Assembly (NCBI RefSeq): GCF_937616625.2
Contig: NC_065573.1
Coordinates: 5,037,001 to 5,101,000 of the forward strand
Reading direction: 5' to 3'
Source of the DNA: Mercurialis annua
Taxonomy: Eukaryota > Streptophyta > Magnoliopsida > Malpighiales > Euphorbiaceae
DNA length: 64,000 nt
The position numbers were made by a program, and so were the translations under genes. Positions 23,339-32,568 of this stretch are shown piece by piece. The notes beneath the pieces were generated by a model. That model had not been told where the DNA came from. It did not search any database and worked only from the letters and a program-made list of their open reading frames with translations. The first letter of the stretch is position 1; each line of letters starts with the position of its first letter.

Positions 23339-23759
23339 TGATGGTTTTGATGATCGTCCTTATCACTGTCGTCGCTGAGCTCCCACCTGTCAAGATTAGC
23401 AAGTTAGAAGGATTCGAGCCGGAGTTGGCTCGAACACCCTCCGATGCCTAAGTCAGTCTCTGATGAGGTCTCAGTGAGAGTAATGATGAGAAGTGAATAT
23501 GACTGTTACCTGGCTTAGGCCTCGTCTATATATACATTGCATAGTCTTTGTATCATAGTAGGATTGTTTCTCTATTGGTTTTGGTTATCTCTTTGAGATT
23601 CGCCTCTATCCCTGATCTTAAGGGATTTCGGTGTTATCTTGATATCTTCAGCTGTTATAGCTGCGTACTGGGTCAGGGACCTGAATAGATCGGTCTCTCG
23701 GTTGGTACTCAGGACCATTATAGTGAGTCTTGTCCCTTGTTTTGGTCCTTTATCCATCA
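23339..23759 (-). repeat. Element 2 3' LTR
   Basis: On the minus strand it starts tgatggataaagg and ends accatca. It matches 32569-32988 almost base for base, with only scattered differences. It contains the TATATATA core. Confidence 0.95.
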
Positions 23760-23774
23760 TTAGTCCCTCCCGAA
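23760..23774 (-). other. Polypurine tract of element 2
   Basis: On the minus strand ttcgggagggactaa lies directly before the 3' LTR. It would be the plus-strand DNA primer during reverse transcription. Confidence 0.65.
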
Positions 23775-24189
23775 AATAGTTTTGTCAAGTATTTATGCTT
23801 GTTTGTGTGACTGTCCGTTGGGGTAGTTATCTTGTTGGGCTTGGTTTTCGGCTTACTTACTTTAGAAGGAGCTTCCTGGGCCCAACCCGTCGTCTTTACT
23901 TGGGCGCTTATGGAGTTGGTTTAATATTTGAAATTTCAAAAATTTAATCTTTCGAAATTCCCTGGACTTCCGCCTGTCGCCACGTTTCGCGCAGGTAACC
24001 GTTTAACGGTTCTCTAGCTGTTTCTTTAAATGCTCTTTTTAATTTTCCTTTTTCTCTTTTAACTGCTTCTTCTTCCTTCTCTGATCTGCTCCTGCTTCGA
24101 CTTTATTTCCTCCTATCTTTGGGTGTTTTCTTCCTTATTTTATCAGGTAAATTCCTCTTTCCTGCTTTATTGGTAGTGTAATTGATTCA
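23775..24189. other. Upstream region of the element 2 antisense gene
   Basis: Between the 3' LTR and the antisense ATG. It contains a pyrimidine-rich stretch close to the ATG but no clear TATA box. It is similar to the minus strand of 33805-34163 in element 1 (cgccacgtttcg and taacggttctc are shared). It is the likely promoter and leader of the antisense gene, by position only. Confidence 0.4.
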
Positions 24190-25000
24190 ATGCCTCGGAC
24201 TAGGTCTTCTGTCTCTCTTCCCTCATCTAGTACGGCTGTAGATTATAGGAATTCACTCGATATGTTTACCTCCAATGTTGATAGAGAGGCCTTGGCTGAG
24301 TTCCGTGAAGAGTATGGTATTCCTCTTGGCTATTCTCTTTCTGTATGCGGTTCTCGAGTTGCTGCTAACACCTTCGTCGGTGACAGAAAAGTTATCGTTT
24401 ATAAGGAGCAGTTGCGTTGTGGCTTGCGTTTTCCTTTAGATCCTCTGATCAAAGATTTTATTGTAGATTATCAAGTTCCTCTAGTTCAAATCCACCCTAA
24501 TGCCATTAGAACTCTTTGTTGCTTCGTTGAGTTGTCTCACGAACGGGGCTTAGTTCCTTCTCTAGGTCTCCTTAGCCAACTGTTCTTCGTGTCTCGTCGC
24601 AACAATGAATTTTATGTTCGTTTAGTTGCTCATAGGGGTAAGAGGGTAGTTGAAGGTCTCCCTAAAATCACTAAACGTTGGCAGCGGTCTTTTTTTGTTG
24701 TCAGTCATGATGATGCTTTTGTTGATTTTCCTACTGAGTGGGTTGATGATGCAGCCTCGTTGGCCTTCTCCCCCCTTTCTGCTACTGAGCTGGAGCTAAT
24801 AGATTCCCTTGTTGATGATGCCAAAAGTTGTATGTATGATTGCTGTGATTTAGTAGATAAATACCTTCTGCGAGAGTTTCCTCATCTTGAGTTGCCCCTT
24901 CGTGCTGTGACTGAGGGTCCTCTAGAGAGTGAGGGTACCTTATCTCAATCTTGCCATAATTCTCCTACTGCGTCTTATGTAGATTTGACTGCCTCTCATG
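24190..25000 (+). CDS. Antisense gene of element 2, exon 1 (gypsy-type Transposase_28-like domain)
   Basis: Starts at ATG (MPRTRSSVSL) and runs 270 codons plus one base to the donor CATG|GTATGC at 25001. Residues about 70-145 (KEQLRCGLRFPLDPLIKDF, IHPNAIRTLCCFVEL, LFFVSRRN) resemble the plant family known as putative gypsy-type transposon, PF04195, recognised by eye. It lies opposite to pol, between integrase and the 3' LTR. Such extra genes are described in Tat elements, and their function is unknown. The start agrees with the element 1 copy (MPRTRSSISLPS). The spliced product would be 634 residues. No stop interrupts it, unlike the pol of the same element. Confidence 0.8.
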
Positions 25001-25077
25001 GTATGCTTCAATTTGTCTTGTTTTCTTTTTCTTGGTGTCTATTCATCCTTTGATTCGTTTGTTTTTGGCGAATGCAG
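25001..25077 (+). other. Intron 1 of the element 2 antisense gene
   Basis: 77 bp, donor GTATGC, pyrimidine-rich middle, acceptor AATGCAG. Splicing gives ...TASHDMGDNYLDSL in frame. In element 1 the same donor GTATG is the insertion site of element 2. Confidence 0.75.
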
Positions 25078-25475
25078 ACATGGGTGATAACTATCTTGAT
25101 TCGTTGAAACTGTCCTTTGATGAAGATGTCCCTGTGATTACCGGGATTGTTCCGGCGTCTGCTTCTCTTCCTCCCAAGCCTGTGGTGAAGTTGGAGAAGT
25201 CCATGGATACCGCCCTGGCTGCCCCTTCTGCGAATAAGAACCGTGATGGTCGTGATAAGTCCAAGCAGGGCTCCGCCAAGCGTTTGAAAACGAACCTGGA
25301 TGCTTGTCCCAGTCCCAGGGAGTGGTTGGAGCAAAACGTGGATAATGTGACTGTGACCTCTCCTGGTATTGCGTCTCTATTCTCGCAGTTTGTTCAATTT
25401 CCTCAGGATATGGAGTCCTGGACAAATCTCTCGGAAGGTGACGCCTGTGACTGGGTTGACATCGCTTTGCTTCAG
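25078..25475 (+). CDS. Antisense gene of element 2, exon 2
   Basis: Encodes residues 271-403. It opens DMGDNYLDSLKLSFDEDVPV, has a Pro/Val/Lys linker and a strongly basic patch at about 324-341 (DKSKQGSAKRLKTN) that could be a nuclear localisation signal. It ends WVDIALLQ at the donor CTTCAG|GTTTGA. The element 1 exon is the same length and keeps most residues. No known domain is recognised. Confidence 0.75.
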
Positions 25476-25562
25476 GTTTGAAATAGTTCCCTCATTGTTG
25501 TCTTTTCCTTTTTTTTGCGTGCTTAGTTGCTTATTTGTATTGTGTTCTGAAAGCTTTTGCAG
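25476..25562 (+). other. Intron 2 of the element 2 antisense gene
   Basis: 87 bp, donor CAG|GTTTGA, T-rich middle, acceptor TTTTGCAG|GGAAAT. Phase 0; joins LLQ to GNALMRR. Confidence 0.75.
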
Positions 25563-26258
25563 GGAAATGCTCTGATGCGTCGTCACCGAGATGAGATGAT
25601 CTCATTGAGTCACAAGCATGAAAAGGAGATGGCTTCCCTTCGGGCATCTGCGACTGCGGAGAAAGTCAGGTTGTCCAAGCTGAGTCAGACGGCTGCGGAT
25701 CGTCTGAAAATTATGGAGAAAAAGGTCTCTGATCGTGAGAATACTCTGATGGAATTGAGGTTGTCGTATGACAAGTTGTTGCAGGAGCAGAGAAATAGCA
25801 AGCAAGATGCTAATGTGTACGTAAGCGGGTGCTTGACTAACTTCTGCTCTACCGTTATTAAAATTGTGCGTTCAGATTATCCAGAGTATGATATAAACAA
25901 GTTTTTGTCCATTGATCTTCGTGCGCTGGGTCAGCGTGTTGCGGCCAAGGTTGCTGCGAAGAAAGTAGGGCGGAGTGTCTCTCCTATTCTTCCGTCGGAT
26001 GTAGTTAATGATGGGGCTATTGATGCGATAGGATCCGAGGAGAATGTCAAAGGTGCTGAGGAGAAGGAGGTGACACCTTCTTCTGGAGTTCTTGCTGGGA
26101 ATGAGGTAGCTGCGCTGTCTACTGAGTTTACCCCCGATGTTGAAGCTAGTGCCTCATACAAAGGGCTGGGTGACGTGGACCCAATTGATGTTTTGCTTCC
26201 CGTAGGAGATGTGGTTGGTCCAAAGGAGGGAGCGACCCTGCCAGAGGAAGATGTATAG
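25563..26258 (+). CDS. Antisense gene of element 2, exon 3 (coiled coil)
   Basis: Residues 404-634. It begins with a long predicted coiled coil (about 404-485; EKEMASLRASATAEKVRL, then DRLKIMEKKVSDRE). A conserved segment SDYPEYDINKFLSIDLRALG and an acidic, low-complexity tail ending GPKEGATLPEEDV follow. A coiled coil plus the basic patch of exon 2 suggests a protein that forms oligomers and may bind nucleic acid; this is inference. The pol stop lies at 26591 on the other strand, 332 bp away, so the two genes converge and their transcripts may overlap. Confidence 0.8.
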   Translation, partial: GNALMRRHRDEMISLSHKHEKEMASLRASATAEKVRLSKLSQTAADRLKIMEKKVSDRENTLMELRLSYDKLLQEQRNSKQDANVYVSGCLTNFCSTVIKIVRSDYPEYDINKFLSIDLRALGQRVAAKVAAKKVGRSVSPILPSDVVNDGAIDAIGSEENVKGAEEKEVTPSSGVLAGNEVAALSTEFTPDVEASASYKGLGDVDPIDVLLPVGDVVGPKEGATLPEEDV

Positions 26259-26590
26259 GCCGTGTGTTTGGACGTTTTATTTTTGTTTCTTGCTACTTGT
26301 TAGGTAGCTTTTGTACATACTTGGGGAGTCTTTCACAGTAGACTCCCTTCTTTTGGTTAACTGAACAATTTGCATTTCATATGTTCAAGTATTGGCGACT
26401 GGTTGTTGAGTCGTCTTGTTGCATCATATACTTGTGTTGCTTTTTTTTTGTAATGAAAAGATGTGTAGCTTCGTCCTGCGTCTTCGTCATACTACTTGTT
26501 TGATTCTTGTGGTTGACATAAGTAGCAGAATAAATTAAATGAAGTAAAAAGAAAAGAAGTAACTTTATTCATGAATGGTGGTTACATCTT
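26259..26590. other. Spacer between convergent antisense gene and pol, element 2
   Basis: It holds T-rich stretches (ctttttttttg near 26440) and no reading frame of note. It is the likely 3' ends of both convergent transcripts. Confidence 0.5.
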
Positions 26591-27275
26591 TTACTGAAGG
26601 TATAGCTTCAGATTTTCAATATTCCAAGTCCGGGGTAATGGAGTCCCATCTAGGTGAGCTATTTTGTATGCTCCCTTTCCGACTACTGCTGCTACGCGAT
26701 ATGAACCGTCCCAGTTGGCCTCTAATTTTCCAACTCCGGCGGCTCCTCTTCCAATTTCTGACTTCTTCAAGACTAAGTCTCCTTCTTCAAACTTCCTTTC
26801 TTTGACTCGGGCGTTGTGATACTTGGCCATTTGCCTGCGATACGCTTCAGCTCGGATTGCTACCTGCTGTCTTCTTTCTTCGAGGAGGTCTAGGCATAGC
26901 CTCAGGGACTCCTCGTTGCGGTCTTCGTCTAAGACCTGAACCCGAAAGGTAGGCATCCCCAGTTCTACCAGGAGAACTGCTTCGGTGCCGTACGTGAGGC
27001 GGAATGGGGTTTCCCCTGTTGCTTTTCTGGGGGTGGTTCGATAGGCCCAGATCACATGATAAAGCTCATCAATCCATCTCCCTTTTAAGTCTCCTAGCCT
27101 CTTCTTTATTCCAGAAAGGATGGTGCGATTGGTGACTTATGTTAGTCCGTTGGTTTGCGGGTGTGCTACTGAGGAGAATTTTAAGAGAATTCCTAGCTCA
27201 GTGCAGAAATCCCTAAAGCTGGCGCAGTCAAATTTCTTCCCGTTGTCTGTGACTAGGGCGTGTGGAGTGCCGAAC
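26591..27275 (-). pseudogene. Element 2 integrase, C-terminal part
   Basis: After the intron-like gap it reads GTPHALVTDNGKKFDC (second catalytic Asp), then AHPQTNGLT, a TAA stop at about 27137-27139 where element 1 has a Glu codon, then VTNRTILSGIKKR. The rest is open to the end: WAYRTTPRKATGETPF, GDLVLKKSEIGRGAAG and a final NIENLKLYLQ. One point nonsense breaks an otherwise complete domain. Confidence 0.85.
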
Positions 27276-27342
27276 CTGTGACATGTTAATGTGTGGTTTT
27301 GTTTTGCTTTTGACTAAAGGAAAAAATGAAAACACAAAATAC
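27276..27342 (-). other. Putative 67-bp intron in the integrase of element 2
   Basis: Minus strand: donor GAGCAG|GTATTTTG, branch-like TTAAC, acceptor GTCACAG|GTTCGG. It lies at the same codon as in element 1 (21000-21064). The interior sequences differ strongly while the borders and the exons match, as expected of an intron. Read through, it shifts the frame and ends the protein. Confidence 0.7.
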
Positions 27343-27920
27343 CTGCTCATGACTTCGTTTGATAACCACTTCTGGATTTTTTTACTTGTAATGGTGCTCA
27401 TGGGCTGTACCTCTATCCATTTGGTGAAATGGTCGACTGCGACTACTATAAACTTCACTTGTCCTCTAGTTGGGACAAAAGGTCCCAGTATGTCTACTCC
27501 CCAAATCATGAAAGGCCAAGGGCTTCCAATAGTTGACTGGTGAGCGGCTGGGGTTCTGATGAGTGACCCAAACCTCTGGCATTTATCACACTTCTTGACC
27601 ATCTCTTCATCGTCTCTTTTCATCGTGGGCCAATAGAATCCTTGCAACATTGCTTTCCTGTATAGAGTGACTGCGCCTTCGTGAGCTCCACATTCTCCTT
27701 CATGGATTTCTCTAAGGACGTAGCTTCCTTCTTCCAGTGATATGCATTTAGACCATGGATGTGTGACTGAAGTCTGATACAGTGCTCCCTCTATTAGTGA
27801 GTAAACAGAGGAAATTCGAACCAGCTTAGCCGCCTCGGTGCGTCCTTCAGGTAGGACTCCGTCCGCCAAATATGCCACTATGGGTTGCATCCATGGATCA
27901 AGTACTGCGACTGGTAACAC
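27343..27920 (-). CDS. Element 2 integrase, N-terminal part
   Basis: Contains the HHCC zinc finger (HEGECGAHEG ... CDKCQRFG) and the first part of the catalytic core, WGVDILGPFVPTRG and VAVDHFTKWIEVQP (first catalytic Asp). It is separated from the upstream RNase H by one TAG stop at 27921-27923. Element 1 has a sense codon there, so the break belongs to this copy. Confidence 0.85.
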
Positions 27921-30230
27921 CTACTGCTCCTCTACTGTTGGTGTCATCCGCTCCTCCTTCATCTGGAGCGACACATATAGCTGGCTTTTCACTGCGGCTG
28001 CCTTGGCTATTGCGTCTGCTCTGGTGTTCTCTTCTCTGGGGATGGGTATTATTTCCCATTGTCCTCCGTTTTTTTCAATCTTCTTGAGTTGTTCCTTCGC
28101 TCTTGCCATGTATTTCGCCATGTTTTGGTCCTTGGTCTGGAATTGTCCCAGAACCTGGCTAGTGACCAGTTGGGAATCACTGTGGATTTTTAACTTTTCC
28201 GCCTTTACTTCTATCGCAATTTCGAGTCCTGTTAAGAGGGCCTCATATTCTGCTACATTGTTAGCATATGGCAGTAATATTTGCTTGAGAAATGAATAAA
28301 ACATGTTTGTACCTGCCACATTATTGGTAGCCTTGAAGCTTAGGTGTACTGCGTACTCAATTACGATTTTGTGAGGTCCTAATAGGACTATGCCTGCTCC
28401 AGCTCCTTGGTCACTGGAGGCTCCGTCTACAAATAGGTTCCATGTTAACTCCTCGATTGCTGAGTCGCATGGCTTCTCTGTCATCTCAGCCACGAAATCC
28501 GCGACTGCCTGGGCTTTCAAGGTGGTCCTTGGTTCGTACCTGATGTCGTGCTCTCCCAGTTGTACTGACCAACTGACCAATCGTCCCGAAGTCTCAGGTC
28601 GATATAGTGCTTTCCTCAAAGGCTGGTTTGTGCGTACTATGACTGTGTGTCCTTGGAAACATGGTTTGAGCTTTTTAGTGGTTATGACTACGGAAAGTGT
28701 AAGTTTGTCTATGGTTGGGTAATTGAGCTCTGCCCCTTTTGGCGTTCTGCTTATGTAGTTGATTGGCCTTTGTTCCTCCTCTTCTTCCCGTACTAGTACT
28801 GAGGCGATAGTCTCTCTCCCTACCGATAAGTACAGGTACAGGTTTTCCCCGGCTATGGGCCTACTCAGTAGGGGCGGGTTAGTCAAGAATGACTTCAATT
28901 CTTCAAACGCTGCTTGGCAATCCTCATCCCATTTGAATTTCTTCATGTTCCGGAGCTGTTTGAAAAACGGCAGGCATTTTTTGGCTGAGGAAGAAATGAA
29001 ACGTCCCAGCGCCGTGACTCTGCCATTCAACTTCTGTACGTCCCTCACACTTTGGGGGGCCTTCATATCCATCACTGCTTGGATCTTCTCCGGGTTTGCT
29101 TTTATTCCTCGTTGGCTAATCAGATAGCCTAGGAACTTCCCTGCTTTAACACTGAAAGCACATTTTGCCGGGTTGAGTTTCATTCCGAACTTGTTCAGAA
29201 CTTTGAAGGTTTCTTCTAAGTCTTGGGTGTGTTCCTCTGCTGTCAGACTTTTCACAATTATGTCATCAACATAGGCTTCTACATTCCTCCCTAGCTGGTC
29301 TTGGAACATGAAGTTGACCAGACGCTGATAGGTGGCTCCTGCGTTCTTCAGTCTGAATGGCATGACTTTGTAACAGTACGTGCCTCGATCTGTGACGAAT
29401 GAAGTTTTCTCTTGATCCTTATCTTCCATCGGTATTTGATGATACCCTTGCGCTGCGTCTATGAAGCTATATAGGAGATAGCAGGCTGTTGAGTCCACTA
29501 ACTGGTCTATGTTGGGGAGCGGGTAGCTGTCCTTTGGGCAGGCTTTGTTCAAATCCGTGAAATCGACGCACATCCTGTACTTCCCGTTTGCCTTCTTTAC
29601 TAGGACTACATTTGCCACCCATTCAGGGTAGAAAACTTCGCGGATGAAGTCTGCTGCCTCTAATACGTTTACTTCGTCTGCAATTATCTTCTGCCTCTCC
29701 TCAGTGAATCTCCTCTTCTTTTGGACCTTGGGTACGCTCCCTGGGATCACGTTCAGCTTGTGCGATTCTACTTTGGGATCGATTCCCACAATCTCTGTTG
29801 GTTCAGTGGCAAAAGACTCTACGTTCTTTTTCAGTATCTCTGTTATTTCCTGGGCTATCTTTTCTGGTACATCAGTGCCTACTTTGACAGTCTTGGTCTT
29901 AGTTAGGTGAAGTTCTTTCATAACGCCTACTGGTTCTGCCCCTTGTGACTCTTCCTCTTCTACTGCGTCTCCTGGGAACGCCTCAATAGTCAAGCTTTCA
30001 TCTTCTTTTGTCGTTACCAAGCAGCATTCCTTAGCCATCTCCTGGTCTCCTCTGACTACTACTATCCCTGATGACGTTGGCATTTTCAGGGTCAGCAGTC
30101 TGATGCTAGTCACTGCTCCCGACTGGTATAAGAATGGTCTGCCCAGTATGCTGTTGTATGCCAGGGGAAGGTCTACTACGTTAAACTGAGCATGCATCTT
30201 TTTGACTGGCCCTTCACTTCTGTTTCCCAA
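27921..30230 (-). CDS. Element 2 protease C-terminus, reverse transcriptase and two RNase H domains
   Basis: The longest uninterrupted pol piece, about 769 codons. In order: end of the protease, RT (CVDFTDLNKACPKDSYPLP, FIDAAQGYHQIPM, catalytic YVDD at 29262-29273), first RNase H (YLYLSVGRETIASVL, LGEHDIRYEPRTT), second RNase H (NLFVDGASSDQGAGAGIVLL, EYEALLTGLEIA, HSDSQLV, TRADAIAK). The first codon here follows a TAA nonsense codon that replaces Glu of element 1. It is not a true start; the piece is part of a longer polyprotein. The 63-bp intron-like interval at 28250-28312 is open in this copy. Confidence 0.9.
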   Translation of the reverse strand: MGNRSEGPVKKMHAQFNVVDLPLAYNSILGRPFLYQSGAVTSIRLLTLKMPTSSGIVVVRGDQEMAKECCLVTTKEDESLTIEAFPGDAVEEEESQGAEPVGVMKELHLTKTKTVKVGTDVPEKIAQEITEILKKNVESFATEPTEIVGIDPKVESHKLNVIPGSVPKVQKKRRFTEERQKIIADEVNVLEAADFIREVFYPEWVANVVLVKKANGKYRMCVDFTDLNKACPKDSYPLPNIDQLVDSTACYLLYSFIDAAQGYHQIPMEDKDQEKTSFVTDRGTYCYKVMPFRLKNAGATYQRLVNFMFQDQLGRNVEAYVDDIIVKSLTAEEHTQDLEETFKVLNKFGMKLNPAKCAFSVKAGKFLGYLISQRGIKANPEKIQAVMDMKAPQSVRDVQKLNGRVTALGRFISSSAKKCLPFFKQLRNMKKFKWDEDCQAAFEELKSFLTNPPLLSRPIAGENLYLYLSVGRETIASVLVREEEEEQRPINYISRTPKGAELNYPTIDKLTLSVVITTKKLKPCFQGHTVIVRTNQPLRKALYRPETSGRLVSWSVQLGEHDIRYEPRTTLKAQAVADFVAEMTEKPCDSAIEELTWNLFVDGASSDQGAGAGIVLLGPHKIVIEYAVHLSFKATNNVAGTNMFYSFLKQILLPYANNVAEYEALLTGLEIAIEVKAEKLKIHSDSQLVTSQVLGQFQTKDQNMAKYMARAKEQLKKIEKNGGQWEIIPIPREENTRADAIAKAAAVKSQLYVSLQMKEERMTPTVEEQ
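28250..28312 (-). other. Putative 63-bp intron in the second RNase H of element 2
   Basis: Minus strand: donor GGCAG|GTACAAAC, branch-like CTAAC, acceptor GTAGCAG|AATATG, at the same codon as in element 1 (20028-20092). It ends in acaatgtagcag, nearly repeating the exon sequence before the donor, so NNVA is encoded on both sides. Here the length is a multiple of three with no stop, so an unspliced product would carry 21 extra residues. Confidence 0.6.
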
Positions 30231-31523
30231 TTATACATATAAACTCACTGTCCCTTCAGGACGTATTGGTGCCCCTCCCAGGCCTACTAGTGGGACTGAG
30301 GACTTACGCAGGTCTGTTGCTGAGCCTTTCATCTCTTTGAATGCCTCCAAGGTTAATAGGTTCACAGAACTGCCTTCATCTACCAGTATTCGTTTTACTA
30401 GGTGATTTCTGATTATGGCCTCTATCACCAACGCATCATTGTGTGGTCCCTTCACGTGATGTCCATCGTCTGGCCCGAATGATATCTTTGTGATTACTTC
30501 TCTTTCAATTGCGAACACCGCGGCTGACCCTCTTCTGTTCCTTTTCTTTTTCTGATTATTGCTGTATGGCTCTCCTCCTTCTATCACGTTTACTACGCCT
30601 GCGACCTCTTTCTGCTTCTTGTTTTGTTCCTCTTTCTCTGTTGACTCCCCATTCCTTTTGTCTCCAGGTCTGTCGTTGACAAACTTCTTCAAAAGTCCAG
30701 ACTGAATTAGCTGCTCTGTTTCTCTCTTGAGGTCCCAGCATCTGTCCGTGTCGTGGTCGTGGCCGTAGCCCTCATGGAAACGACAGTATTTGCTTTTGTC
30801 TCTCTGGATGTCAGGATCCATCTTCCGGGGTGTGTTGAACATCACTCGGTTTTGTTTCATCCAGCTGAGTATGTATACTGGAGCTTTATTCAATGGGGTG
30901 AAATCGCAGGGTCTGTGCCCTGCGCCATATCGCTGAGTCCGTGGCCTTTCTTCTTCCTGTTTTCCTCGATATCTGGAACTATCCTGCTTGGTGTGCTCAT
31001 GTTGTTTCGTGAGGGTTCTTCGGGCTTCGTCTAGTTCCACATACTTATGAGCGATTAGCATTAAGTCTTGAAAGGTGGTTGGCTTTTTCATCAGGATCTT
31101 GTCACGGAGTTCCTCAAACTTTGTTCCCATTTTCATTGCTTCGATGGCTGTGTCATGGTTCAGGTTTTCGATTTGAACTGCTTCCTTGTTGAATCTTTCT
31201 ACGAAATTTTTGAGGGTCTCCTGCTCTCCTTGCTTGCACTTCCTCAAGTCGCTGGAGCTCTTCTGCATGGGAATATTTGTTCTGAACCTTGCTTTGAATG
31301 CTGATGCTAAGTCGGAGAAAGAACTTATTGACCCTGCCTTGAGACATGAGTACCATTTTTGCGCCGATGCCTTTAACGTCGCAGGGAACACTCTACAGAG
31401 CATGGGATCAGTTACATCTTGTAGCATCATGATTGTCTTAAACTTCGAGATGTGGCTTTTCGGATCTCCTGTTCCATCAAAAGGCTCAAAAGTTGGTAAT
31501 TTAAACCTCGAAGGAAACCTTAC
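30231..31523 (-). CDS. Element 2 gag core, zinc-binding segment and protease
   Basis: Open from just after a TAG at 31524 to a TAA at 30231. The gag core reads FEPFDGTGDPKSHISKF-like at the start, then DVTDPMLCRVFPATLKASAQ. The Cys/His segment is YCRFHEGYGHDHDTDRCWDL. The protease site is ILVDEGSSVNLLTLEAFKEM, with D-E-G where many retroviral-type proteases have D-T/S-G. Gag would package the RNA and the protease would cut the polyprotein. Element 1 has Ser and Glu codons at the two flanking stops, so both are recent nonsense changes. Confidence 0.85.
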   Translation of the reverse strand, partial: VRFPSRFKLPTFEPFDGTGDPKSHISKFKTIMMLQDVTDPMLCRVFPATLKASAQKWYSCLKAGSISSFSDLASAFKARFRTNIPMQKSSSDLRKCKQGEQETLKNFVERFNKEAVQIENLNHDTAIEAMKMGTKFEELRDKILMKKPTTFQDLMLIAHKYVELDEARRTLTKQHEHTKQDSSRYRGKQEEERPRTQRYGAGHRPCDFTPLNKAPVYILSWMKQNRVMFNTPRKMDPDIQRDKSKYCRFHEGYGHDHDTDRCWDLKRETEQLIQSGLLKKFVNDRPGDKRNGESTEKEEQNKKQKEVAGVVNVIEGGEPYSNNQKKKRNRRGSAAVFAIEREVITKISFGPDDGHHVKGPHNDALVIEAIIRNHLVKRILVDEGSSVNLLTLEAFKEMKGSATDLRKSSVPLVGLGGAPIRPEGTVSLYV

Positions 31524-31955
31524 CTACTGTATCTCTGAGTTGAGTGGGGAGTCTTCGTCCTCTCGCTCCTCCTCTGTTGCCTTGCCTTCCTTCTGATACT
31601 TCTTCATGGCGTTCTTAATTTTCTCGTCGATGTTGCTCCTTTCATCTGCTCCCTTCCTCTTATTGGATGAATGACTCTCTGCGTCCTTGCTGTGCTTTCC
31701 TGGCATCTTGGTTCCCTTTGATTTGTCGTCATCGATCACATGAATTCCACCACCGTTCTGCGCCGCTGCTTCTACGACCTTCTCCTGGGCTGTCTTGTCT
31801 CCAAGGAGCGGGATTGTTCCTGGTCCCTTGTCTAGCCCATCCTTCTCCTTTTGTAGTACGGGTTCAGATTGTCCCCTTCTTGGTGCATTTCCTCTTCCTT
31901 TCGCCTTAGTGACTGGGGGATCCTGTCTACGTCTGGTCTCTGCGTCAACTCCCTA
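31524..31955 (-). pseudogene. Element 2 gag middle segment between two stops
   Basis: Same frame as the segments on both sides. A TAG at 31953-31955 replaces the Glu codon of element 1, and a TAG at 31524-31526 replaces a Ser codon. It is Lys/Glu-rich with HVIDDDKSKGTKMPGK and SSNKRKGADERSN, a disordered basic linker. Confidence 0.75.
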
Positions 31956-32501
31956 GTTTTGCTTCTCTGCGAATTTTTCCTGATCTCTTGCCAGTCCTAT
32001 CAGGTGGTCCTGGAAGTCATTGATGCTCTTCATTACGGCCTCATGATAGAGGGGCGGCATAGGCACCCTCTGGGGTATGTATGGGGGTATCTGCGTCTTT
32101 GATTTTACTGTTCCTTCTGTGTCTAGGGACGGGAAGGGAATAGGCTGGACGGGTCGCGGATACCCTGGTTGATTAGGTTGACTCCACGGATAATAACCTG
32201 GATACCATCCTCCTGCCGGTTGCTGGTAGGTCATAGGTGGCTGGTACTGTGGAGTATAATATCCCCACGGCGAGGTTGTGTTCCTTAGTGAGTGTATGCC
32301 CTGAACGTTTCTTATCATGGGTGGTGGTGTGATGTCGTACGCGACTCCAGTGGTTGCTGGTACGGTCCCACTGGAGATCGGAACGTTTATTCTGATTCCT
32401 CCGTCGGGAATTAGGGGTGGGAGGATCGGAGCACCGCTTGCTGGTAAGCCTGCTGTTGTCACGACCACTCCCGGCGGTGGTGGTTCTTCTCTTTCATCCA
32501 T
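31956..32501 (-). CDS. Element 2 gag, N-terminal part
   Basis: The first ATG is at 32501 (MDEREEPPPPGVVVTT); the frame is open upstream to the primer site. Pro/Gly/Tyr-rich (TSPWGYYTPQYQPPMTY, WYPGYYPWSQPNQPGYPRP), then MPPLYHEAVMKSINDFQDHL, ending EKFAEKQN at the TAG. The start agrees with element 1. Confidence 0.75.
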
Positions 32502-32551
32502 TCCGTCTTCAAAACCAAGATTAAAACTTATATTAGAAACGAATATCGTTT

Positions 32552-32566
32552 CCACAGACGGCGCCA
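32552..32566 (-). other. Primer binding site of element 2
   Basis: Minus strand tggcgccgtctgtgg, two bases inside the 5' LTR. Element 1 has an extra g (tgtggga vs tgtggaa), so this site has lost one base. Confidence 0.75.
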
Positions 32567-32568
32567 AA

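Noticed and set aside
24190..26258. Host gene interrupted by the retrotransposon
   Set aside because: The same gene lies at the same place and strand in element 1, so it belongs to the element family.
28250..28312. In-frame coding insertion rather than an intron in element 2
   Set aside because: Not excluded for element 2 alone, but the interval at the same place in element 1 is 65 bp and shifts the frame, while GT/AG borders and the branch-like site are shared. The intron reading fits both copies better.
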